Source: Thuidium tamariscinum (Eukaryota; Streptophyta; Bryopsida; Hypnales; Thuidiaceae). Taken from it: a DNA stretch of 64,000 nucleotides. A model generated the notes under the pieces. The model saw only the letters and a program-made list of their open reading frames with translations. It did no database searches and was not told the origin of the DNA. Both the position numbers and the translations under genes were made by a program. Numbering within the stretch: the first letter of the stretch is position 1; each line of letters starts with the position of its first letter. Below are positions 54,405-64,000 of the stretch, in pieces. Location of the stretch: NCBI GenBank assembly GCA_947034885.2, contig OX344753.2:13268001-13332000 (forward strand), given 5' to 3'.

Positions 54405-55210
54405 TAGTTAAATTCTTCTTAAAGCAATATTTATCAAATTTTCATAGAATAAATTTTTCTAAAAGAATTTTGGACCTTTGAGTTTTAAAATTTTTAAGGT
54501 TTTAAATTATATTGAAGCTTTAATTTTATTGTTTTATTAAATGAGATTGCATCTTTTCTATTAATGTGAACAATAAAATAGAACCAACAATCTTCAACCC
54601 CAATTGGGGTGAGACTTTTGCACTATAAGTATTTTTGTTGGATAGTTGCAATATATATTATATTAGTTATACACATATCAAAATTGGAAAAAACAATCAA
54701 AATTTAGCAAAAACTATCAAAAACTATTTGCCCTATCTAAAATATTTTGGATATAGTTATAATATTTGATTGGAAAAACAATTGGATACAAAATTTGTAT
54801 CCTCCAAAGATAAATTTTTAGACCTTCTATCAAAAAAATGTTTAAAAAAAAAAATTACAAAAATTAACTTCATGAAAACCTATTTGAATTGGCTATACTC
54901 TCTTTAAGAGACATTTGTTCTAAGAGGATTACTTTAGAGTTAGTTCATGTAGACTGCGTACAAAGTCTTCCATTAAGATTTACTAAAATTTATCTATACT
55001 TAAATGTTGTTATTTTCTATTTTTGAAATTCCCTTATTTTAAAAAGATTCTAAGTTTGAAAATATTCTTCAAGATTTATTTTAGTCCAAAGTAGAAATCT
55101 TAGAAAAAATTAAATTTTATAAAAACATTATTGCACTTCTAAAAGTATATATGTATTTCAAGAGCTTCAACATGCAAATTCAACATTGTATGGTTTCACT
55201 CTTAATAATA
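54405..55210. other. AT-rich intergenic DNA
   Basis: No gene or repeat end is visible. Confidence 0.45.
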
Positions 55211-55641
55211 TAAGGTAGAACCACTTCTTGTCAACTAAGGACCCATATCCAATTTATACAATGTAGCTATTTCCAACTAAGGTTGAAATAAAATTCCAAT
55301 TAAAGCTTGGAATGTTTTGTTTTGTTTTTCTTTTCAAGCTTAGGAATAATAAGGTCATGACACATGTTCCAACTTAGTGTCATAAAATGTTGAAAGTATA
55401 GAGTGGAAAAGTAGTCCAGGCTATGATTTAAATTAGAAGATTCTAAACATTGGCTATAGACTCTAAGTACTTTTGGGCTCCCAAAAATCATAGTAATTTC
55501 AATCTCAGAAATAAAAATACAAAAAATTTACAATTCCAATAGTTCATACTTCTATACAAGTGAAAAATTTGCATTGCTTTATATTGTTTATGATTTGCTT
55601 GAAGATTGCGTAAATGATTGGATATAGGTGGTTCTACCTTA
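55211..55641. mobile_element. TA-flanked MITE, family D copy 3 (reverse)
   Basis: The perfect inverted ends TAAGGTAGAACCAC and GTGGTTCTACCTTA, set within TATA on both sides, enclose about 427 bp. The body aligns in reverse with copy 1 (44495-44878), for example around acacatgttccaac and tttcaatctc. Non-coding. Confidence 0.72.
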
Positions 55642-56951
55642 TATTATGTAATTGTGACAATTATATTGAATACTTTTCTATCTTTTAGAGTCTTAGTTTG
55701 GGACTTTAGCGTTTGAAATTTTGGGGGTTCTTCTAAAAAGTATCCACTTACTTTATTTTTATCATTAATGTATTCAAGATGGATAATTATGCTCTAGAAT
55801 TAAATTTAAGAAGAATGGAAGGATTGAGAAAGTGACCAAGGATTATCTAGTCAATTATATGTAAGATGTTGTCAATCAAATTTTTTGAATGTATTTCTTA
55901 TTTCTTATTGTACTTGACTATAGTTCAATTTCTAATAAGTAGCACTCTCTAAAGTAATAAACCTCTCTAAATTAATAAAGATTGTTGGTCCTAACATAGC
56001 TCACATACAAATGCATGTCATAAATGCAAATGTCACCCTCTCCAATATGATAAACCTCTTTAATGTAATTTGTTAGATTGGTCTTGGCTCCATTCTTTAT
56101 AAAAGTCTATTGTATTAAGATTAGCAAAAATTATATTAAGAAAGAAGTTGAATCTCTTTGAAAGTTTTTTCAATAGAGAGTTGAAAATAGGTAAATAGAT
56201 GCCACAAACTTTTAGGAAACAAACCTCATGCAAATCTTAGAATAATTAAGTTGCCACCCTCTTAATGTTCAAGCAATGAAGGGGATTAGGGGATGAATTC
56301 TTGAGAAAAAAATTTAAATTTAAAAAAATGGTTGAATAATTATATAAACGATTGCTGAACGACTTTCTCAATTTTAATTAATGATTTGGCATGCTGACCC
56401 TGAGAGCCAGGTAGCTGGGTAGGGTACCCAAGAAATTCCATGCAGAAGGTACCCAGATGCAGCAGCAGAGGAAAGAGATATGAAGGCTTACAACATCATA
56501 CATCGCTAAACATCGCTACAGTCTGCACTAAATATTCACAAACTATGCTGTAGGTGACATAATTGAGGGAGATTCGCACCGCAGTCCTCAAAGAGACAAC
56601 TGTGCCGAATTACATTCAAAGGGTTTCATCAATCTCCTCTAAATTCTTCTTGAATTTGTTTCAAATCAATTTCCAGAGCCCTACAATGTCTCAAAGCCAC
56701 AAATGACTGTACCTGTGGTATACAATATGGCTGTTCTGTACTTTACTATACACGCCCATGGTCTGCCCAACTCACACCTAAAAACTGCAGGACGCAGCAA
56801 ATGAATTGAAACCAATGAATCGAATTCATATCCACCTAAATACTGGACGACATTCTATTTCTTGCGGGGGCAAATGAGCCCCATCTACATACACGATTAA
56901 ATGCAATCATGTTGAACTCAAAGGATTTTATAATCACCTTCTTCGGCTCAT
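55642..56951. other. intergenic DNA and 3' flank of the 56952 gene
   Basis: AT-rich as far as about 56380, then of more even composition as the minus-strand gene is approached; the last few hundred bases are probably its 3' untranslated region. No other gene is visible. Confidence 0.45.
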
Positions 56952-58727
56952 TCAGAAGTCTGCGTCCCAAGAATATTGTACATTGGATGAACCAAGCATT
57001 TCGAAGTTGTCGTCTGTGACAGATCGAACACGCCGATGCTCGAATGTTGAATCTCCTGAATCATGCACTGTCGGTGAATCGTCTACTTCCATATCAGAGC
57101 CGGAATCTGTGACACGCAGTCCTTGAAATTGCGAGTGCATTAGGGAAACGTCGTCCTCAGAATCAAGGTTCGGCATGCCCTTGACGATGAGACGTTGAGC
57201 CTGAGATTGGTGGCGGCGGTCTCGATTGTGAGTGAAGAGGCAACAGGGGCAACAGGAGATCATGTTGCCCACATTGGATCCAAACTCGTCAAAAGCTCCG
57301 GGAGCTTTCTCGTTTTCTCGCTGTTGGCTTTTCTGCCGAATGAGGAAGCTCGTGCTGTTGAATGGCGCGGCGGTGGGTGATAAGCGGCGATGATCAGCAC
57401 ACTTCATCCTCTTTTGGTCCATGTCTAACGGGACTTTGTTGAGGCCGCTGCTACTGGGGGGGCCGCTAGTTGACAGGCGTCTTTTGAAGCGTGTCTTTAG
57501 CGAAATGCCATGCGTATTGAAACCCATTTGGAACTGCTTCACTGCATGATCACGCTTTAGGGTTAGAAGCTGGAGTCGAGGTTGCCGTCTCTCTGGTGAG
57601 CATGAAAGAAATTAGGAAGCCCGAGTACATAATAGGGAAGCCCGAATGAGCAATTGCTAAGTAAGTGTGAACCTGAGGGCTTACCTAGGGTTTTAGTGAT
57701 AAGAATACCGTCGACTTCGAGCGCGGCTAAATTTCCTTGCAAGTCGATTGTCTCTATATTCGATCTCCAATTGCTACGATTCGATCTCCAATTGCTGTGA
57801 TTCGATCTCCAATTGCTGTGATACGATCTTCAATTGCTTTGCTAATGCTGTAGCACCGAGATAGGGCAAGAGTTACAACACTCAGCAATGAAACTCGCCT
57901 AATGATTCAAATCGACAGTACAATACAAAATTGGATGAACCAGCACAATCTCACTCAAAATCGAATTTAAGCTCAAATTAAATCGACACAATCACCAGCA
58001 GGGAATGAACACTGCAGACATTAACGATGTCGTTCTTCGTGGTTACGCTTCCGTTGCTTACTGAGCAATATATGAAGGCACTCAACTTTTACTTTCCCAC
58101 GGACACAAGTGAATCAATCAACTTCCATTCCGATGCAAACTGGCGAACGCCAATTCGCCTGAAAGCTATGAAACTTGCCTCATGGAAATAGAAATGAAGT
58201 ATCAACTAAATTGATAGCACACACAGAGCAATTACAAAAAAAAATTCGCAAACTACGAGGTGAGTTTCATAGCTTCCACGCCACTGACGCCATTTAAGTT
58301 ACGCATCCAAAAACCTCGTGAATTTCGAGTAGGTCGCGAAATGCAATCTAATACCACATCGATCTCCTACAAGAGTAATGCGACTAACTTAGCTTGTAAT
58401 CAAAATCACACACAAGGACCTGTCATGACGCAACATAGCTTACTGACGAAGCAACTATTAAATTGAACTCACCTTCGATTCTTTCAAAACAATTTTGCCT
58501 ACGCGAGCCCTGACGGTGTCAATGCAGCACAATCTCCAACGCAAAGACGAAAAACGGCGCTCATGTTCTACGAATCGCATTGCCCTGTATGCTCGCCTCT
58601 GCAAAACAAGCGCAGGAAGTCCACTCGCTCGCTCCTCTACTAGGGAGCCCCCTTCCCAAGACTGGCAGCAAGCCGAGCGGAGTGAGTGTGAACGCGACCG
58701 AATGTGAACCCCACGTAATGTAGCCAT
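56952..58727 (-). CDS. three-exon gene of unknown function
   Basis: The last exon (57592-56952) is a long open frame ending VQYSWDADF. Upstream it joins 57751-57685 (encoding IDLQGNLAALEVDGILITKT) at a good GT-AG border, and that joins in phase a first exon 58727-58473 beginning MATLRG, giving 320 residues. The N-terminal part is Arg-rich, the middle has a basic run KTRFKRR, a motif AAPFNSTSFLIRQ (in the last exon), a Cys cluster ISCCPCCLF, and the C-terminal third is acidic and Ser-rich. The motif resembles the PYNT box (APYNTTQFLM) of animal HEXIM proteins, possibly by chance. I do not recognise the family. The last two exons are secure; the first exon and the 3' edge of intron 1, which lies in tandem repeats, are less so. 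Confidence 0.6.
57757..57840. repeat. 21-bp tandem repeat at the end of intron 1
   Basis: Four copies of a 21-bp unit containing CGATCTCCAATTGCTGTGA, the last somewhat diverged. They lie immediately upstream of the second exon of the minus-strand gene, so they form the 3' end of its first intron, and several units contain an acceptor-like CACAG. Confidence 0.85.
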
Positions 58728-59252
58728 CCTTCTTTGAAAATCCGTCTGCCGAGCGCAACAGCTTCAAGTGCACTTCGTTGCGGACTTGCGGCTTGTCTCC
58801 GACCCATCCATCTACGTTAATTCTTGTCTAAAGTGTAAACCCGCTGAACATGAGAGCTTAGGGTCAATTTTGGGTACACTCATGATTGGCTCTACTAAAG
58901 TTTATAGTTTCTTTATATGGTGCCTCCAAATGCTTGTCCAAAGAAAGTAGAATTTTCTTTTGACATCCAATTAATAACAAGATCCAACAAAAGATGAGAC
59001 AATTTAATAATGGAAATCAAGCTCAAATGCTTATTCAATAGATCATAAGTACACTTACTTAGGTGTAGTATAAAAATAAAAATAAAGATGTTGTATCAAA
59101 AGGGGTATTAGACCTAAATTTTCACATTTAACCTCAAAGCACTAAACAACATTTTTTGGCAAGATAGCAGTTTTGGGTAGTTCAGTATGAATTGAGTTTC
59201 TATTTTATTTTTTTAGTGAAGTTTTCACACAACATTCTTGTAAAGAGTATCT
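58728..59252. other. upstream region of the 56952-58727 gene
   Basis: Probably holds the promoter of the minus-strand gene in its first few hundred bases. No TATA box is obvious. The rest is AT-rich and unassigned. Confidence 0.35.
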
Positions 59253-60689
59253 TTAACCCCTAAATGGTTTTGACAATGTTTTCACCAAAAATGCTCCAAA
59301 ACTGCCATTTCTAATACAAGTACTAAAACTTAGAAAAAAAAACATTTTTTAAGACATATAAGTGTAGGATCTTGTAATATGTTGGTTTGAAAAGATGTAG
59401 AAAAAATTTCAGAATTTTCCACCGTATAGATTGCAAGATATTAGCATTTTAATGGACAAAAATCATTTTTTTGGTCCTCCAAAAAACCAGGCACATGTAC
59501 TTCAGAATGTCATATTTGTATGAAAAAATGTCCAAATTCATGGTTACTCTTCGGAATTATACTTTAACCCTAGACCGCCCAAGGGGCCAAAAAGTGGCTT
59601 CTCATAGAATTCAAAATGTTGTAACTTTTGCATCCAATGTCCAAATTCAATGAAACTTGTTGGAAAATTTGCGCCTATTATTCTAGTTTGTGTGGTAAAA
59701 TTTTCAGATCAATCTAAGAGGTGATGATTGTGTGGAAGCCAATCGAAGTTCAATGTGATTCACCAAAGTGCACTTCATGGCTGCAACTTCGGGGGCTTGT
59801 ATCTCCTTCATCCAATGTTAGATTTGAATAAAATTTGTTGGGTTCTACTCCCCTTGAAGTCTAGTTACTGTGGTGAAATTTTCAAGTCAATCCAAGTTGA
59901 TTAGATTGTTTGGGAGCAATTCAAAATTCAAAATCCCGCCATTTTGCAACTTCAGTGAACTTTGGCGGCTTGTATCTTCTTCATACAGTGTCCAATTCCA
60001 ATAATTTTTTTGGGAAAGTTGCAAATATTAGTCTAGTTTGTGTTGCTAAAATTTCACATCAATCCAATAAGTTCTCAATGACTGAGGTGCATTCTAGTAG
60101 AAGGAGGTTCAGCCCTAGATGTGTTTTTTGCAACTTTTCTTACCTATTTTTTGACATTTGCAAGCCATTTTGCAAACGCATTGAGTCAATTGAATGATAA
60201 TTTTTTGATCAATGTGTTTGTATGCTGATTTTGAATCACTTTGTAGTTTAAAGTTTTTTCATTTGCTTAGGTTTAGAAGTCAAATTTCACCTCTAAATGA
60301 GTTCTTAGGAAAATTTCAGCATTCTTTTTCAACACTAAAACATTTTAATCTTGCAATCTATGTGGTCAAATAACTTCAAATTTGATCCATGCCACCTACA
60401 ACATGCTCACTACAAGATTGTACTGTTAAGATGTGTATTACTTAGTCACATTAAGATTTATAGCACTTCAAAAGCTACAATTTTTTTGAACCCAAAATGA
60501 CCGTGGGCCTTCTAGGGTTAAGGCAAGTTGGCTATATGCTTGAAAATTTTCAAATCATTTGGAATTGTATAACACATAGAAAAATAATAATAAGTAGAAA
60601 GAAGTAGAAAATTATTCAAAATACTAAATTATAAACAATTTATTTATGGAATTGAAAAATGCCACTCCCAAAGTTTAAAATGTCATAAT
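59253..60689. mobile_element. TTAA-flanked element, family A copy 4, twice interrupted
   Basis: It starts TTAACCCCTAAA at 59253 and aligns in reverse with copies 1-3 up to about 59563. It then jumps over a family B element (59564-60521), resumes at ggcaagttggctatatgc, and is cut at 60690 by the LTR of a copia element, beyond which the remaining part should lie outside the window. This gives an order of events: A first, then B and copia. Confidence 0.72.
59564..60521. mobile_element. TTAA-flanked element, family B copy 2
   Basis: TTAA at 59564-59567 and at 60518-60521 flank 950 bp with inverted ends: CCCTAGACCGCCCAAGG on the left, and CCCTAGAAGGCCCACGG when the right end is read inward. TTAA followed by CCCTAGA matches the known edges of piggyBac elements. 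Matching sequence in family A copies 1 and 2 shows an uninterrupted site, so the insertion is clean. No transposase frame. It aligns along its length with copy 1 at 10919-11878. Confidence 0.78.
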
Positions 60690-60866
60690 TGTTGTGATGG
60701 ATAGCCAAAAGCAAGACACACAACCCTAGAACTCAAGGAAGTAAAACCAATAACTGTATTGTGAGGCTTTGGAGATACATTTATATAGGAAGATATGAAC
60801 CCTCGGTAGGAGGGTACTATGAATATCATCCATGTAACTAGGATCGTTTATCATCCTATCTCAACA
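60690..60866 (-). repeat. 3' LTR of the copia element
   Basis: The 177-bp repeat has TGTTG and CAACA at its two edges. On the element's strand it contains a TATATAAAT promoter-like box, and it is preceded by a purine-rich tract (60867-60876) that would prime second-strand synthesis. Only one LTR is in the window, so age and target duplication cannot be judged. Confidence 0.8.
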
Positions 60867-63800
60867 CTCCTCCTCGATCCTAGGTTACCTCGTTAAAAAA
60901 CTTAACTGTGACAAAAACCTTTGTAAGGAAAATTCACAGAAAGAAAAAGAGTGTAACCTAATGTGAAGTGAGATCTTGAAGAGACCTCATACCAGCTTCC
61001 TGAACTAATCGTTTATGAGTATAAGCTGGGAGTGCCTTTGTAAGTAAATCTGCAATGTTATGAGAAGACTGAACCTTCTCCACTTTAATTTCTCGTGCTT
61101 CAATAAGGTCTTGAGTAAATCCAAAGATCTGTGGACTAATGTGCTTGGTCCAATCAGCCTTGATGAATCCGCCTGTAACTTGTGCCACACATGCCGCATT
61201 GTCTTCATGAATCACTGTTGGCTCCATACTTTGATTGAGTTCACATTGGTGTGAAATGATCTTGTGAATTGTCCTCAACCAAACCGCTTCTCTTGTCGCC
61301 TCATGAAATGCAATCAACTCCGCATGGTTGGTTGATGTAGCTGTCACTGTTTGCTTCACTGACTTCCAAGATATAGGTGCATTATTATGAAGAAAGATAT
61401 AACCTGTTTGTGACTTGCCGGTGTTTTCATCCGATTTGAAACCAGCATCCGCATATCCGACTAAATTTGATGTTGCGCTCTTGGTGTAGTGAAGCCCTAA
61501 GTCTTCTGTTCCACGGAGATACCAAAATAGATGCTTGACTCCATTCCAGTGCCGTATTGTAGGCTTCTGACTGTGGCGAGCTAAAACACTTGTTGCAAAT
61601 GCTATGTCTGGTCGAGTATAAGTGGATAAATACAATAATGCTCCAACTGCTGTGAGGTACCGTTGCTTGTCATATTCCTCCTCCTCCTCGCAACGGTGGT
61701 ACGGGTCATCATGCGTCTTACTCCGACCAACCATGGGTGCAGATAGAGCATTGGCTTGATGCATGTGGAAATGTTTCAATAAACGTTGAGTGTACGCCGT
61801 TTGGTGAAGAAATATACTACCATCAGGTAGGTGTGAGATCTGCAAACCAAGACAAAAAGAAGTGCGTCCAAGTAGTTTCATCTCAAAGTGAGTGGTCAAG
61901 AGTGTCACCATTTGGCGGCAAGCCAAAGGTGTACCAATCAAGTTGAGATCATCAACATATACGGCAATTATCACAAAGCCGTTCCCATCCTTCAAAGTAA
62001 AAATACATGGAAGGGTTGAGTCATGTTGGAATTTATGGTCAATCAAAAAATCTCGTAGATGCTTATACCACATGCGGCCGGCTTATTTTAATCTATAGAG
62101 AGCTCGTTGCAGTTTGAGGCCAGAATACTTGCTCGGAGTATCAGGTGGAGGAGGTGTAGATAAAAAGTTGGGAGGAGGCCATATATAGATTGTAGCATCT
62201 AGGTTTCCATAGAGATAGGCTGTCACAACATCTAAAAGTGTGGTTTCTAAAGAGTTTTGGACAGCTAAACCGAGGAGATACCTAAAGGTAGTGGCATCCA
62301 TGACATGAGAATATGTAAATGTAAAATCTACACCAGGACGTTGAGTGAATCTTTGGGCTACTAATCGTACCTTATACCAAACTACTTCGCCTTTGGTATT
62401 TCGTTTGCGGGTAAAGATCAACTTGTACCCTATCGGTTTTGTAGGAAGATTGGTCAACAGAGGACCCAAAACTTGATGTTTTCTAAGAGAAGAATACTCT
62501 GCAGCAAGAGCAACTTGCCACTTTGGCTAGTCAGGGCTAGATTTGGCTTCATCTAATGTAGCCGGATCAGACTCATCACTAAGTATCCGAGTAATGAAGG
62601 CGGTCACAATGGATCCGTCATCGGAGAAACAAGAGAGTGGTGAATGAGCATCCGTGAGAGAGGTACATCACTATATAAACTAACATGCTGAGAGCGAGGT
62701 TGCTTGGATGTAGAATTAGGTGGCTCAGATTTACGTTTGGAAGGAATGACACTAATGGACGTAAGACCTGTGCCCGGTAGAGGATTCCGAGTGATTCGAG
62801 GACCGTTGCTAAAACCATCTGGTAATTTGTCTGCAAGGGACTGTAAATGTAGCAGTTTCTTGACCTATAACTTAGCTAGGGCTGTACGAGGGTCTGAGTT
62901 TTGAATGAAGGTCTCTGATGCACAAAAATCTAAGGCAGTGGTCTTGCTATGGGTTAAAGAAGGAAAACTATTCTCTTCAAAGTGACAATTGACAAATTTG
63001 GCACGTTGTAGAGTGCTCGTCAAAGGTGTAACGTATCAAATAATGCTAGGGGAATCAAAACCTATATAAATCCCTGCTTGACGATGACTATTCATCGTTT
63101 TTCGATGCAGTTCGGCAACTGGGACCCAAACTCTACAACCAAATACACGAATATGGGAAACATTGGGTACTCGCCCGGATACTAATTCAAGAGAAGACTA
63201 AGTATTGAGTAGGGTCGGACGGAACCTAAGTAGTGTAGCTGCATGTAAAACTGCATGCCCCCACATTGTAGTGGGCAACTTGGCATGAATCAATAAGGGC
63301 CGAGTGATAAGCTGGATCTTCTTGATATACGCCTCCGCCAATCCATTTTGTGAATGCTCATACGGTACAGAGTATGTCAATGAAATCCCATTGGCAATAC
63401 AATAATCCTCAAAAGTATGAGAACGAAATTCTTGGGCATTATCCATCCGTAAATTCTTCACGGGATTGTCCGGATAATGAGTTCGAAACTTAATAAGCAT
63501 TGCCAAGAGCTTGGAAAATACTAAGTTTCGAGTGCTGAGCAAAGACACCTCTGCATGTTGGCCCGAAGCATCAACCAATACAAAAAAATATCGAAATGGA
63601 TCGGAGGCTGGAGTAATGGGTCCGCATATGTCACCTTGTAGGCGCTCCAATATAGGGGGAAGTTCCGTTGGTAACTTCCAATAAGATGGGCGCTTAATAA
63701 ATTTGCCTTGTGAGCATGTTCTACAGCTTCCAACTTTTTCAGCATCACTTGTACTCAAAGTATGTCCTTCCAATAATGGTATCATTTTTCGCATCAGAGT

Positions 63801-64000
63801 GGTACCTGGATGGCCCAACCGACTATGCCACAGTCCAATCTTAGTTGGAGGTGGGAGTACCAAAGGAGAGCCCCGTGGGTTGCTTTCACATAATAGTCCA
63901 TGAGATGCTTCTGCAGTAACGTGGGTTGCCTGGCCATAGCCTGAGGTCCTGGACTCTTCATCAACTCCCGCCGCAGAGGAGAAGTGGAAAGATGCCTACG
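60690..64000 (-). mobile_element. Ty1/copia LTR retrotransposon, fossil, runs off the right edge
   Basis: The element reads right to left and its 5' part lies beyond the window. Visible parts in element order are the gag-pre-integrase zinc motif (LWHSRLGHPG, about 63830), the integrase core (DICGPI and DNAQEF, about 63250-63700), the reverse transcriptase with YVDDL (about 61650-62470), the RNase H (GYADAGF, HAELIAF and EDNAACV, about 60960-61470), a purine tract and the 3' LTR. The order integrase before reverse transcriptase places it in Ty1/copia. It looks broken, with a few interruptions in the visible part, although long stretches are still open, so it is probably not very old. It inserted into family A copy 4. 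Confidence 0.93.

Noticed and set aside
57757-57840. The 21-bp repeats as a coding heptapeptide repeat (SNWRSN)
   Set aside because: The frame is open through three units, but joining to it from the proposed first exon does not keep phase, and the fourth unit closes that frame. The repeats fit better as the end of intron 1.

Overview
The window looks like nuclear DNA of a streptophyte plant, most likely a land plant with a large, repeat-rich genome. It has AT-rich intergenic DNA, spliced genes with GT-AG introns, S-adenosylhomocysteine hydrolase (SAHH) of the plant type (485 residues, with the roughly 40-residue insert), a tandem universal stress protein, a Ty1/copia element and many nested CACTA and MITE-like elements. 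I cannot name the species; a seed-free plant is only a guess. By eye I find six protein genes in 64 kb.

Layout. 1-14647 is intergenic DNA with a 4.9-kb CACTA element (5846-10760) that carries two younger insertions, plus TTAA-flanked elements at 10919-12338. 14648-23451 is an almost perfect inverted duplication: two 3.775-kb arms around a 1.25-kb spacer, each arm with a complete three-exon SAHH gene, the two pointing away from each other. 23452-36446 is mostly repeats, including two copies of a TTAA-flanked family, a small CACTA element rich in short motif repeats and a MULE-like insertion. 36447-38101 is a small three-exon gene whose product looks targeted to mitochondria. 39800-40335 is a long foldback repeat. 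42293-44155 is a third, dispersed SAHH gene. 48275-50659 is a nine-exon universal stress protein gene with two USP domains, with two CACGTG boxes upstream. 56952-58727 is a gene of unknown function. The right end (60690 to beyond the window) is a broken copia element inserted into an older repeat that also carries a second repeat.

How it fits together. SAHH removes S-adenosylhomocysteine, the by-product and inhibitor of S-adenosylmethionine-dependent methylation, so three nearly identical genes would raise dosage of one methyl-cycle step. Exons 2-3 and intron 2 are the same in all three copies while intron 1 and the flanks differ, which suggests recent gene conversion. The other genes show no functional link to SAHH.

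The best candidate for something undescribed is the repeat fraction: three families without coding capacity sit between TTAA tetranucleotides with ends starting CCC, the pattern of piggyBac-type transposition, which is rarely considered in land plants. Several unrelated families also share the motif CAAAAGTTAT.
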